Shown one piece after another: positions 18,501-26,695 of a DNA stretch of 64,000 nucleotides. A model generated the notes under the pieces. It was not told the DNA's origin and did no database searches. It saw nothing but the letters and a program-made list of their open reading frames with translations. Made by a program: the position numbers and the translations under genes. The stretch's first letter is position 1, and every line of letters begins with the position of its first letter. Location: contig JAFLEH010000012.1 of the NCBI GenBank assembly GCA_017301995.1, positions 62,001-126,000 on the forward strand, written 5' to 3'. This DNA is from Verrucomicrobiota bacterium. GTDB lineage: Bacteria; Verrucomicrobiota; Verrucomicrobiia; Verrucomicrobiales; Akkermansiaceae.

Positions 18501-18985
18501 CCAAGCGCCGGAGCCAGCCAGCGTTTCGCGCGGCGCATGCTGATCTCGGTCCGCGGGTCGATTGCCGCGAGATCCGCCACGGCCGCGCGGGAGAGTTCTT
18601 CGAGCAATGCCCCGGACACGCCGCTGCCATCGGTGCCGGAAAGTTCGAGGGCGGTGCTGACCCGCTCGTCGAGTTCCGGGTGCTTCACCTCCAGCCAGCG
18701 CGCGATGCGGAGCAATTCCAACGGCTTCCGCATCGGAAGGAACCACGCCACCAGCGCCACGCCGAACACGGTGGCGAACCAGGTTATCGTTAGAATCCAG
18801 CGCGCCGCAAGGGGAAGCGGCGAGAGCCGGACATCGACGGCGATCAGGGCCGCCAGCACCGTCAGCGCGGCGACCAGCGTGACCAATGCGCCGCGGGCGG
18901 ATTGAACCCGCCGGACGCGACCGCGCAGACGGCGCAGAACCGGCTCAAGCTCCGGATGGAAATTCGGTTTTGCGGTTGAGTTCAT
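15542..18985 (-). CDS. Giant membrane-anchored coiled-coil protein (DUF4175-like)
   Basis: A protein of about 1147 residues. Two N-terminal membrane helices (ALVTLVAALTVLAALIAVDV; ITWFATVFGVALVAWFL) are followed by PLELLRIARWLEVKHPELDE, a further helix near 160 and a beta-rich region with Ig-like stretches to about residue 500. From there to about 1050 it is a very long Ala/Gln/Glu/Lys-rich helical region with heptads such as EEARWKIESKRDELKKGD and repeated AAEAAKAQ. The C-terminal 90 residues are Pro/Gly-rich and end LVRKYFEQMTKGGKDD. The layout resembles the poorly characterised DUF4175 family. I started at MNSTAKPNF because the longer frame runs into the upstream gene. An envelope-spanning structural role is inference. 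Confidence 0.75.
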   Translation of the reverse strand: MNSTAKPNFHPELEPVLRRLRGRVRRVQSARGALVTLVAALTVLAALIAVDVRLSPLPLAARWILTITWFATVFGVALVAWFLPMRKPLELLRIARWLEVKHPELDERVSTALELSGTDGSGVSGALLEELSRAAVADLAAIDPRTEISMRRAKRWLAPALGLLAGWTALFVWAPQWTARHVVRALVPNSRLGNVADGFVVEPGSVELIEGDALTVSVRCPAAPAVPPEIVLSLPDGKSLVEPLREENGAFVYQLDRVMAGFDYEIRAGRANSDRFRVLVWPKPRLADARLRLEFPAYTGLAAREQSAADVLTAVAGTRGALHANLNTPVAAAKFELDGRPSGPVRLEHSAAGGSLDCGWTLDRPGRAGALLTLSHRLGRDFEGARFEVETLEDAVPEVKWTRPTALELKVRPDEVLDLVYQASDDFGLGEVAMEVKPGDAPETALPQPPPELIGRTDPPAWRGEIRQPLGDLRDRWPGVSVFKLRMRVADARPPELGGPNKAVGGWITVRIDRGAEPLARQELFAAHNDARETLEKARRDVEEARWKIESKRDELKKGDVKEASQNELAKTREQLAKASERLEELAARMEETPHAPKAEAMREAAAKAEQAREKLENTPLQDSEQAREQMAAAAREDAAAAEQQLRDLLEKVQQDESRLHDLARLQELAQRQNELARQAEQASANEPSDKTKADADWQQRQAQASWEMRDLAAQHPQSKAEALAKEAAEARELAAEAREQAAAQEALKDQAAESNQGKPSADDLRQELAKEQAAIRDDANKQVEAATERGDREAANTLPEAADAAAKAAEALAKPDSAAGVEATSEAAKEMAAAAEAAKAQSDAQGEKQPGGENPQGEQPNGSPQQAAAAQAAAELGDLAERQQQVAEAAKELAAGNEDAARQQLAKMRAEQAAELAKEIREAPQVGDTPGAMQQAADAANQAAGHAANAAQQAQAAQAATPHGEAAERLQQAAASLDQAAAELSNQAAQAAGQQAPNNQAPMPGKSLADAFHESAEASHSPPGAESATHARAAADALNRAARDTRNAMRQGQGPPKPGAGDQPGQPSDPNADPGTKPDENSRQRQADPGVPPELAKLGISAEDWEQIKSSLKAESGGNGAVPMPEEYRDLVRKYFEQMTKGGKDD

Positions 18986-19008
18986 GATGATTGGTTTCTG
19001 ATGGAGGT

Positions 19009-21420
19009 TCAGGGAAGACCGGCGGAACGGCGGAACCACCACTCGGCGGTTAGAGCGATGGCAAGCAGCAGGAACACCAGCGGATTGTCCCACAATGGTG
19101 TTTCGCGGATTTCCTCGCGGGCTTCTTTGTCGGTTAGGAAAAGCGGTGCGAGCGACGAAACGCCGGCCAATTCGACCAACTTGCCGCCGGATGCCGCCGC
19201 AGCCTCGGTCAGCAGGGCGCGGTCGGGTGTGGTGTCGGCCAATTCCACCGGGCCTCGCGTGCCGATCACGCGGAAACGGGTTTCCACTCCGGAGGCCGCG
19301 TTCAGTTCGGCGAGGCGGTCGCCGGTGATTTTGACCTGATAGTTTCCGGCTATCCGCATCTTCCCGGCCGATCCTTCATGCAGACCGTTGGAGTCCGCAA
19401 CCGGCGCGAGCGAGACGGTGGCCACCGGCTGGCCATCGCGGATGATCTCGGCACGCAGGGAGGGATCGAATACCGGATTGAGGCTGGCGTCCCGCAGTCT
19501 TGCGGTTAGATAGACCGGATCGTCCACCGTGTAGGTCAGTTGGTCGGTGCCGATGCCCGCCTGGGGTGTGCCACCGCGCAACTGCGGTCCCGCGCCCCAA
19601 CGCACGAGACTGCTCCAGAACCGGTGGTGGTGGGTATCGCCCGCTCCCTCGCGCAGCCGCCAGGTTCTGTCGGTTAGAAGACACGCCACTTTCCCGTGCC
19701 CGGTCTGGCGGGTCACCAATACGGCCGCCTTGGCCTCGCGGGCGCGGCGTTCCGCCAAACCGGTGAGGGCTCCGCCCAGCGAGGCATCGTCCGCCACCAC
19801 CGTGGCATTGCCATCGCTCGCGGCTGTTAGCAAAACCTCGGCTCCCTCTTTCACGGATGTGACCGGATGACGCCAGCCGATCACCGGAAGGTTCCCCCAC
19901 TCGATGCCACCGGTGATTCCGTTGCGCGTGACCGGATGCGACCGCCCCTCGGCGGTTAGAGAAAGGCGGAACGGCTCGCCGCCCTCGCCGAAGTACGTGC
20001 GGTGGCCCCACTCGACCTCCACCGGCAGCAGATCCCGCGCCGGGCCCGCGGGCAGCGCATGCGGCATCGATTGCGGCCCCGCCACGAACACCAGCATCGC
20101 GCCGCGTTCGGAAACGCAACGCCGGACAACTTCCCACTCCGCCGCCGATATCGCCTCGGGCGCGAGGTCCCCGAGGATGATCACGTCGAACTTGCGCCAT
20201 TCGGCCTCGGAGTCCGGCAGGCGGCTCGCCGCGGATTCGCCGAAGGGGCGGTTGGCGGAAGCGGCGATGTCCGGCGGGGTTTGGCCGTCCACCGTGTCCG
20301 GATGGAGCAGCACCCATTGCAGATGGACCGACTTGTCGCGGCCGTGGAACAGGTTGCGCAGGTAGCGGAATTCCCAGCGGGGGTGACTGTCTATCAAAAG
20401 AACGTGCGTCCGGGCTTCGGTGATCGAGGTTTCAAACGACCACGAATTGTTATCATAGAACCGCTCGTCCGGCAGATCGGCGATGGTGATCTGATAGCCG
20501 TCGGTGCCGCCCTGTTCCGGGATATGGGTGAATCTAACCTCCTCGCGGTGGCGATCGTCCGGAATCAGGATTTCCCGCTCCTCGATGGTTTCCTTGTTGC
20601 GGGAAAGCGTCACCTTCGCCTTCGTGCCCTTGAATCCGTCGAATTTCAGATCGGCGGTCACGCGCATCCGGTCGCCCAGATGGATCGCGTCCGGCGATGA
20701 AACCGAGAGCACCGCAGCGTCCTTCGGCGGCTCGGGATTTCCAACCGCCAGAATGCCCAACGGCGCGTCGAGCACGCCGAATCTCCGCGCGCCATCCTCC
20801 ACCCGCGACGGGCGGTTGTGCCTGCCGTCCGTGACCAGAATCGCCCCCGCCAGACGGTCCGGCGCAACCTGTTCGAGTACCGTGTCGAGCGCCGCGGCGA
20901 TGTCGGTGGCCTGGGTCCAACCGCTGTCGCGAACGCCATCGCCGGATTCCGCGCCCCGCGCGAACGCCATTTCACGGACCTTCAATCGCTCACCCAATTG
21001 TTTGAGGATCCCCGAATCCGCCACCGCCGCGCGAGCCAGCGCGGCGCGGGTGTCCGCGGCTCCGTCGTCGCGCAGTTTCATCGACGCCGATTCATCCCAG
21101 AGCACGACCACCTCGCGATCCTGGTCGCGGCGGACTTTGCGGACCCAGGTCGGCTCCAACAGAATCCACGCCACCATCGCCAGGGCGGTTAGGCGCAGCG
21201 CCAGCAAGCGGCGGGCGCGGCGCGGTCCTGCGGCGCGCGTTTCGAGCCGATAGAGACGGATCAGCAGCTCCGCGGCACCGGCGATCAGCAAGGCGAACAC
21301 CGCCGTCGGCAAGAGCGGGGAAAACCGCAGCCATTGGCCGGCGAAGGCGAGCAAACCACCGGCAGCCAGCGCCAGAGCCGGAAGCCTAACCCAAACCAGA
21401 ATCTCTCGCCACCGGTTCAT
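19009..21420 (-). CDS. Membrane vWA-like protein with glutamine-amidotransferase-like domain
   Basis: An 803-residue membrane protein in the BatA/MoxR operon. Two membrane helices at the N-terminus (about 12-65) are followed by a third near 75-90. A vWA-like domain then starts VVVLWDESASM near 105, with the DxSxS metal-site pattern and AGAILVTDGRHNRPS further on. An Ig-like region (about 240-320) precedes a class I glutamine-amidotransferase-like Rossmann segment (HVLLIDSHPRWEFRYLRNLF; FDVIILGDLAPEAI) without a catalytic cysteine that I can see. One membrane helix closes the protein (NPLVFLLLAIALTAEWWF). The ATGA overlap with the next upstream gene shows coupling. The function is unknown. Confidence 0.78.
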   Translation of the reverse strand: MNRWREILVWVRLPALALAAGGLLAFAGQWLRFSPLLPTAVFALLIAGAAELLIRLYRLETRAAGPRRARRLLALRLTALAMVAWILLEPTWVRKVRRDQDREVVVLWDESASMKLRDDGAADTRAALARAAVADSGILKQLGERLKVREMAFARGAESGDGVRDSGWTQATDIAAALDTVLEQVAPDRLAGAILVTDGRHNRPSRVEDGARRFGVLDAPLGILAVGNPEPPKDAAVLSVSSPDAIHLGDRMRVTADLKFDGFKGTKAKVTLSRNKETIEEREILIPDDRHREEVRFTHIPEQGGTDGYQITIADLPDERFYDNNSWSFETSITEARTHVLLIDSHPRWEFRYLRNLFHGRDKSVHLQWVLLHPDTVDGQTPPDIAASANRPFGESAASRLPDSEAEWRKFDVIILGDLAPEAISAAEWEVVRRCVSERGAMLVFVAGPQSMPHALPAGPARDLLPVEVEWGHRTYFGEGGEPFRLSLTAEGRSHPVTRNGITGGIEWGNLPVIGWRHPVTSVKEGAEVLLTAASDGNATVVADDASLGGALTGLAERRAREAKAAVLVTRQTGHGKVACLLTDRTWRLREGAGDTHHHRFWSSLVRWGAGPQLRGGTPQAGIGTDQLTYTVDDPVYLTARLRDASLNPVFDPSLRAEIIRDGQPVATVSLAPVADSNGLHEGSAGKMRIAGNYQVKITGDRLAELNAASGVETRFRVIGTRGPVELADTTPDRALLTEAAAASGGKLVELAGVSSLAPLFLTDKEAREEIRETPLWDNPLVFLLLAIALTAEWWFRRSAGLP

Positions 21421-24275
21421 CGCCTGCCTCCTTTTCCAAATGCCACGGGTTCTTCGCCGGCGAATTCGACCCGCAGGTCGTCACCGATTTTCCGGGATCG
21501 GGAAACCCAGCGGGCCAGCGCCGTTTCCAAAACTAACAGCAACAGCGCCGCAACCGCCACCGTGCGGGTGATTTCCCTGCCGAATCCCCGCCCGCTGAGC
21601 ACCGCCAGCACGTCCGCGGCGGAACCGGGCCGCAGGATGTCGATGCGCGCGCGGAGCTGATCCAGGTCCGCCGGGCCTATCAGATCCGAACGGCTTTCCG
21701 CGATGTCACCGCGGACCGCCACCGGCAGTTTCTCCGCTTTGCCCAGCGGCCGGATCGTGGCGGCAAGCTCCGCCGGCACGCTGGCCTGATAGAGTCCCGG
21801 CACCGCCACGCCTTCTATCCGGAGTTCCCTGCCGCGCCGGCCGTGGGTCACCGTGGCGCCGCGCGGCTGGCCGAAGGGATCCACGGCCTCCAGGCGGGCC
21901 ACCACGCCGTCGCCTCCCGGCAGCCATGCCGAGGGCGGGATGATCTGTCGGGTTCCACCGGGCGGCGTCCACCACAGTTTGGCGCGGGCCTCGCCCCAAT
22001 CTTCCTCGAAATGGACCTGCGCCGGCACCGGGTTGCCCGCCTTGAGCCGCACGCGCGCCTGCCGCCGCGGTTCGTCACGCTTCTGCTCCAGCACTTCCTT
22101 GCCTCCAATCGTCACCGTCATCCGGTCGTCCGCGTCGGCCTCTATCAAATACTCGCCGTCCAGCGGAGGAAGCAGCCTGCCAGTCCAATCGACGGAAAAC
22201 CGGTCGTTCGGCAGACCGCGGACGGGTGCCTCGTTTCCCCAATCGAAATCGATCGCCGGGTCGGTGCGCTCCAACAGAACCTTTCCCTTCCGGTCCTCGG
22301 TGCGGCGAAACACGGCTGATAGGCCGCCGGACGGCCGGTCGTCGAGCACCACCGACGGGCTCCACGCCGCGGAAGCGTTCCAATCCGTGCCACCGCCCGC
22401 GGCCCAGGCGACCAGTTCGTGAACGAGCGGGACAAACGCCGCCCGTGCGGGCAGATTTCCGGCCCGTGCGTCGAACGCGCAGGTTGCCGCCATGCAGCGG
22501 CCGAACCCGAAAGTCCGGCTTGCCAGAAACGGATCACCATTCGCGAAAGCGGCGGCCAGCACGCCCGCGACTTCGGTTAGAGCGGATTTCCTCCAGCGGC
22601 GGATCACCGCGGCGGATAGATCGGACCGCCGTTCGTCCGCGGCCCACGCCAGCGCTTCATGGCGGAACGTGGAGGACTTCGGTGAAACTCCCTTTTCCGA
22701 GGTGGTTTCCTCGCCGATCCGCAAGGGCAGCACCGCGCCATCGATTCCCTCCCAACTGTTATAGAATCCCGGATCGGAGCGCGGACCGGCAAGTACCAGC
22801 AGTCCGCAGCCCGACGCCACCTGATCGGCCAAGGCGGCCGCGAGGCCGGCAGGCAGGCGGGCGACATCCGCCAGCACCACCACTTCCGCGGCGGCCAGAT
22901 GGTCCGGCGTGAGTTCCGGCGCGGGCACCACCGTCGGGTCCATCAGAAACGCGGAATCGTCGCCGATTCCCCGGCCGCGCACCACTCCGGACGCGGGCGC
23001 CAGCGCGAGCGCGGTGTGCCCCGCGGCGCGCTGGAAAAACGATCCCGCCGGATTGCCGTCCACCAGCAGAACGCCCAACGATTTCCGCGCGGTCACCACC
23101 AGATCCGCGCGATCGTCGCCGGGGAGATCGTCATTTCCGGTTAGGCGCGCGGTCACCACGTGCGGGCCGGCGGTCGCGAAACGATGCCGGAACTCGGCGG
23201 ACTCCGACTGCCCCGGTGAGAGCAAACCCAGCGCCTCGCGGCCGGCGGGTTTCCCATCCACCTCCAGCGTGACCGATCCGGCGGTGACCGGTTCGGTGCC
23301 GGTGTTCTCCACCTCCACCCTAACCACGGTCGGGCGGTCGGTTCCGGTTAGAGCGCGGCTGGTGCGCAGCGCGGCGATGCCCGCGTTGCGGGTGGTGGCG
23401 GGAACGTCCAACTGGCGCAGCAGCAGCTTCGGCGGCGCGGGAAGCGCCTGCCACGCGCGTTGCAGGGTTTGCCATGCCCCGGCGTTTTCAAACCGCCAAC
23501 CGTGCCGCTGCGCGTCGGTTAGCACGATGATTTCCTTGTTGGGGCGCTCGCCCTCCGCCAGCGCAAGGGTGGCGACTCCGAGCGCCTCATGGGCGCGGAA
23601 CACGCCGCCCGCCGGACGCAGGCCTTCCAACTGCGCCAGCACATCCGCGCGATGGGAAACCGGCGTGGCCGATAGCGAACGCGGCGCGGGTCCGCCGTCG
23701 ATCACCACAAACGACGTGCCCCTCGGCGCGTCGCGGACGATTTTCCGCGCTTCCTCCAGCGCGGCGTCAAACAGGCTGCCCGAACCACTGCGGCGGGTCA
23801 TCGATGTGGAGGTGTCGATCACCAGCGCCACCTCGCGGCGCCCGCTGGTTTCGAAACGGCGGAGGTTGAGCCAGTGTTCCATCACCACCATTCCGGCGGC
23901 GATGCAGACCAGCGCCAGCGCGAGTCCGCGCACCAGCAACCGGGTGCGCGCCCTGCCTAACACAAACGACCCGCCGAACAACGCCAGCCCCACCAGCGAT
24001 GCAGGCAGCACGAACGACCACGCGGCGGAAGCGTCCGGCGGGACAAACGGCCGGGCGATCGCCAGCGCCGCCAGCGCCAGCAGCAAACAGCGCGCCGCCA
24101 TCAGCAGCAGGTCCTCCCATTCGATCCGCCGCCGCCGTTCCGACAGAGTATCCAACAAAAACCGCATTGCCCCCCACAGCACCGGCTTGGCCGCCTGCCG
24201 CCGCACCAAATGGATGACCACCGGGATCGAAACCCCGGCCAAAGCCAGCAGCAGCCATGGATTGAGAAAGATCAT
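21417..24275 (-). CDS. BatA-type vWA membrane protein with embedded PA14 domain
   Basis: A 952-residue protein with the N-terminal BatA signature of one membrane anchor followed by IPVVIHLVRRQAAKPVLWGA and RRIEWEDLLLMAARCLLLAL. Three more membrane helices follow, then a vWA-like domain with the metal-site DTSTSMTRR near 150. An amidotransferase-like segment (VVVLADVARLPAGLAAALAD) lies near 460. Residues about 670-780 have the shape of a PA14 domain: VDWTGRLLPPLDGEYLIEAD, DRMTVTIGGK and AKLWWTPPGG. A final membrane helix lies near 915. PA14 domains bind carbohydrates in several enzymes and toxins, and finding one inside a BatA protein is unusual. It starts 84 bp after the DUF58 gene's stop. 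Confidence 0.82.
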   Translation of the reverse strand: MIFLNPWLLLALAGVSIPVVIHLVRRQAAKPVLWGAMRFLLDTLSERRRRIEWEDLLLMAARCLLLALAALAIARPFVPPDASAAWSFVLPASLVGLALFGGSFVLGRARTRLLVRGLALALVCIAAGMVVMEHWLNLRRFETSGRREVALVIDTSTSMTRRSGSGSLFDAALEEARKIVRDAPRGTSFVVIDGGPAPRSLSATPVSHRADVLAQLEGLRPAGGVFRAHEALGVATLALAEGERPNKEIIVLTDAQRHGWRFENAGAWQTLQRAWQALPAPPKLLLRQLDVPATTRNAGIAALRTSRALTGTDRPTVVRVEVENTGTEPVTAGSVTLEVDGKPAGREALGLLSPGQSESAEFRHRFATAGPHVVTARLTGNDDLPGDDRADLVVTARKSLGVLLVDGNPAGSFFQRAAGHTALALAPASGVVRGRGIGDDSAFLMDPTVVPAPELTPDHLAAAEVVVLADVARLPAGLAAALADQVASGCGLLVLAGPRSDPGFYNSWEGIDGAVLPLRIGEETTSEKGVSPKSSTFRHEALAWAADERRSDLSAAVIRRWRKSALTEVAGVLAAAFANGDPFLASRTFGFGRCMAATCAFDARAGNLPARAAFVPLVHELVAWAAGGGTDWNASAAWSPSVVLDDRPSGGLSAVFRRTEDRKGKVLLERTDPAIDFDWGNEAPVRGLPNDRFSVDWTGRLLPPLDGEYLIEADADDRMTVTIGGKEVLEQKRDEPRRQARVRLKAGNPVPAQVHFEEDWGEARAKLWWTPPGGTRQIIPPSAWLPGGDGVVARLEAVDPFGQPRGATVTHGRRGRELRIEGVAVPGLYQASVPAELAATIRPLGKAEKLPVAVRGDIAESRSDLIGPADLDQLRARIDILRPGSAADVLAVLSGRGFGREITRTVAVAALLLLVLETALARWVSRSRKIGDDLRVEFAGEEPVAFGKGGRR

Positions 24276-24324
24276 GTCAAATCTCCAAAAATGCCATAAA
24301 GAATGCGATTGAGCCGTTCATGAA

Positions 24325-24366
24325 CTGATAACCAATAACTAATAACTAATAACCAATAACTAATAA
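24325..24366. repeat. Heptanucleotide tandem repeat, six units (CYRATAA)
   Basis: Six exact 7 bp units: CTGATAA, CCAATAA, CTAATAA, CTAATAA, CCAATAA and CTAATAA. The last unit overlaps the end of the DUF58 gene and supplies its stop codon. A second array of the same unit lies on the other side of that gene. Confidence 0.88.
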
Positions 24367-25292
24367 CGATTCCTCCCCCCCAGATGCCGGAGAAGGGTGT
24401 GGCGGAGGGGATGGCGGGTGTTGACGGGGATGTAGCTGGCGCGCAGGTTGCCGCAGGCGGTTTCCAGGGCCTTCACGAAGCCGCGGACGCGTTCCAGATA
24501 GGTCGCGCGCACCGCGTGGGGATCGATGCGGAGGTTGGGAGCCATCCGTTCGAGGTCGCGGAATTGCTGATAGCCGGAAAACGGGAAAGTCAGCTCCTCG
24601 TCGGCCATCACATGGAACACCACCAGTTCGTGCTGGCGGTAGTCGAAGTGGTGCAGCGCTTCGATGATCCGCGCGGGATCGTCGAACAGATCGCTGATGA
24701 GCAGCACCAGTCCGCGGCGCGGGATGCGTTCGGCCACATCGTGCAGGACGGCGGCGGCGTCGGTATCGGCGCCGGGTTTGGCGGTGTCCAGCGTTTCGAG
24801 AATCCGCCGCACCTGGCTCGGCCTGCTGGCGGCGCGGCTGTAGTGGCGGGTCTTGCGGTCGAAGGTGACCAATCCCGCGGCATCGCCCTGTTTGATATGC
24901 AGATAGGCCAGTGCGGCGGCGAGGTGCTTGGCGTATTCGAGCTTGGAAAGCGGTTTGCCGTCGAGTTTGGCGGCGGCGTCTCCGGTATAGGCCATCGATC
25001 CGCTGATATCCACGGCGAGCGTGGCGCGGAGATTGGTTTCCTCGATGTATTGGCGGACCACGTTGCGGTCGCTGCGGGCGATGACCCGCCAATCGAGCGT
25101 GCGCGGATCGTCGCCGGGCGCGTAGGGCCGGTGCTCGGCGAACTCCACCGAGATTCCCTTGTCCGGACTGGTGTGTTTTCCGGTTAGGGTTCCCTGCATC
25201 CGTTTCCGCGCCAGCCATTCCATCCGCCGCAATACCCCCATCGTCTCGTCCGGGAGCAATCTCATGCAAGGCGGCAACGAAAGCGATGACAT
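24360..25292 (-). CDS. DUF58 domain protein
   Basis: A cytoplasmic protein of about 310 residues of the DUF58 family, which is almost always encoded next to MoxR ATPases. The family motif FAEHRPYAPGDDPRTLDWRV is present near 50-70, followed by a degenerate vWA fold with TLAVDISGSMAYTGD (DxSGS metal site) near 90 and LVLLISDLFDDPARII. In well-studied MoxR systems the vWA partner recruits clients for the AAA+ ATPase; that role is inferred here. An internal ATG (MRLLPDETMG) is an alternative start nine codons in. The stop codon lies inside a heptamer repeat. Confidence 0.9.
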   Translation of the reverse strand: MSSLSLPPCMRLLPDETMGVLRRMEWLARKRMQGTLTGKHTSPDKGISVEFAEHRPYAPGDDPRTLDWRVIARSDRNVVRQYIEETNLRATLAVDISGSMAYTGDAAAKLDGKPLSKLEYAKHLAAALAYLHIKQGDAAGLVTFDRKTRHYSRAASRPSQVRRILETLDTAKPGADTDAAAVLHDVAERIPRRGLVLLISDLFDDPARIIEALHHFDYRQHELVVFHVMADEELTFPFSGYQQFRDLERMAPNLRIDPHAVRATYLERVRGFVKALETACGNLRASYIPVNTRHPLRHTLLRHLGGRNRY

Positions 25293-25320
25293 AGGCGGAA
25301 AGGATGAAATTGTGAATTCT

Positions 25321-25362
25321 AAAACCCAATAACCAATAACAAATAACCAATAACCAATAACC
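25321..25362. repeat. Heptanucleotide tandem repeat, about six units (AATAACC)
   Basis: One degenerate unit (AAAACCC) is followed by AATAACC, AATAACA and three AATAACC units in perfect register. It lies between moxR and the DUF58 gene, mirroring the array at the other end of DUF58. Confidence 0.88.
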
Positions 25363-25373
25363 TCCCCCCCTCC

Positions 25374-26384
25374 TCACACCTTCAGGTCTTCTTTCGGGGC
25401 GAACTTGGTCACCAACCGGCGGATGATCTCGTCGCTGGTCACTCCCGCGGCTTCCGCGTTGAAGGTGGTGAGCACCCGGTGGCGCAGCACCGGCGCGGCA
25501 ACGTCCGCCACATCGCGGGTCGTCGCGTGGAATCGCCCGCGCAACACCGCGTGGGCCTTGGCCGCGGAAATCAGACCGATCCCCGCACGCGGGCCGGCGC
25601 CCCAGGCGACCATTTCCCTGACAAAATCCGGCGAGGCGGGATCCTTCGGCCGCGTCGCCCGGGCCAGATTGGCCGCGAAGTCAATCACATGGTCGCCCAC
25701 CGGCACGCGTTTGACGATTTCCTGAAGCTGGATGATATCGGCGGCGCTCATCGACGGCGAGAGTTTCGCCTCGCCCGGTGCGGTCACCCGCCGGATGATC
25801 TCGCGCTCCTCGTTCGCGTCCGGGTAATCGACCACGATATTGAACAGGAACCGGTCGAGCTGCGCTTCCGGCAGCGGATAGGTTCCTTCCTGTTCGATCG
25901 GGTTCTGCGTGGCGAGCACGAAGAACGGCGCGGGCAAGTCCATCGTCCGCTCGCCCACCGTCACATGGCGCTCCTGCATCGCCTCCAGCAAGGCCGCCTG
26001 GGTTTTCGGAGGGGTCCGGTTGATTTCGTCGGCCAGCAGCAGGTTGGTGAAAATCGGCCCGTGGACGAAGCGGAACCCCCGGCGGCCGGTTTCGGGATCC
26101 ACTTCCAGAACGTCGGTGCCGGTGATGTCGGCGGGCATCAGGTCCGGGGTGAACTGGATCCGCCGGAAACTCAGGTCCAGAGCGCGCGCCAGCGTGGAAA
26201 CCAGCAGGGTCTTGGCCAATCCCGGCACCCCCACCAGCAGCGCGTGGCCCTTGCAAAACACCGCCATCAGCACCTGCTCGACGACATCCTGTTGCCCCAC
26301 GATCACTCGGGCAATCTGCTCTTTCATCACTCCATAGGTGGCGTGGAGTCGCTCCACCGCGGCTTTGTCATCGTGGTTGTTCAT
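25374..26384 (-). CDS. MoxR-type AAA+ ATPase
   Basis: A cytoplasmic AAA+ ATPase of 336 residues, first gene of a seven-gene operon. The Walker A motif GVPGLAKT lies at 52-59, Walker B LLLADEINR near 115-123, sensor 1 ATQNPIEQEGTYPLPEAQLD near 155-175, and the C-terminal lid carries sensor 2 in AAKAHAVLRGR. MoxR proteins act as chaperones that mature or insert metal cofactors or assemble complexes together with vWA proteins. The neighbours (DUF58, BatA-like, vWA, TPR) match the aerotolerance-type branch. The substrate is unknown. Spacing to DUF58 is about 80 bp and is filled by heptamer repeats. Confidence 0.95.
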   Translation of the reverse strand: MNNHDDKAAVERLHATYGVMKEQIARVIVGQQDVVEQVLMAVFCKGHALLVGVPGLAKTLLVSTLARALDLSFRRIQFTPDLMPADITGTDVLEVDPETGRRGFRFVHGPIFTNLLLADEINRTPPKTQAALLEAMQERHVTVGERTMDLPAPFFVLATQNPIEQEGTYPLPEAQLDRFLFNIVVDYPDANEEREIIRRVTAPGEAKLSPSMSAADIIQLQEIVKRVPVGDHVIDFAANLARATRPKDPASPDFVREMVAWGAGPRAGIGLISAAKAHAVLRGRFHATTRDVADVAAPVLRHRVLTTFNAEAAGVTSDEIIRRLVTKFAPKEDLKV

Positions 26385-26463
26385 GATCCCCGGATGTACG
26401 GGGAAACCCGCGCGGGTGTATCAGTTTTCACGCCGGTTCCGGAAATCGCCGCTCCGGTCTCCC

Positions 26464-26543
26464 GTAGCCGTGCTCGTCAGAGCGTGGCCTCTGTGGCTGG
26501 CGCGTCTCGCGCCAGTCCGTTGCCGGTGCGTCTCGCGCCGGCA
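26464..26543. repeat. Cluster of palindromic dispersed elements
   Basis: An inverted copy of the 25 bp element (26464-26488) is followed by two related palindromes with the same TCT loop: TGGCGCG-TCT-CGCGCCA (26498-26514) and TGCCGGTGCG-TCT-CGCGCCGGCA (26521-26543). Such paired hairpins are typical of REP/BIME-like elements. They lie in the spacer upstream of moxR; no gene is visible between 26385 and 26695. Confidence 0.65.
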
Positions 26544-26695
26544 ATCCAGGTCCAACCGTTTCGGGAAACCCCACCGCCAAGACGCCAGGTCCGCCCAGGG
26601 GAGCGTTTGTCGGAGATGGCGGATGGCGGCGATCAGTCTCCGGCCAAACTTCGTTGCGGATCGGTTCTCTGTCGGATAGAAATCCCGGGTTCGAT

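Noticed and set aside
24020..24217. Plus-strand and other large overlapping frames inside the 13.6-26.4 kb operon
   Set aside because: They are Arg/Pro/Ser-rich shadows of minus-strand genes with clear family membership; high GC produces long open frames on the opposite strand.
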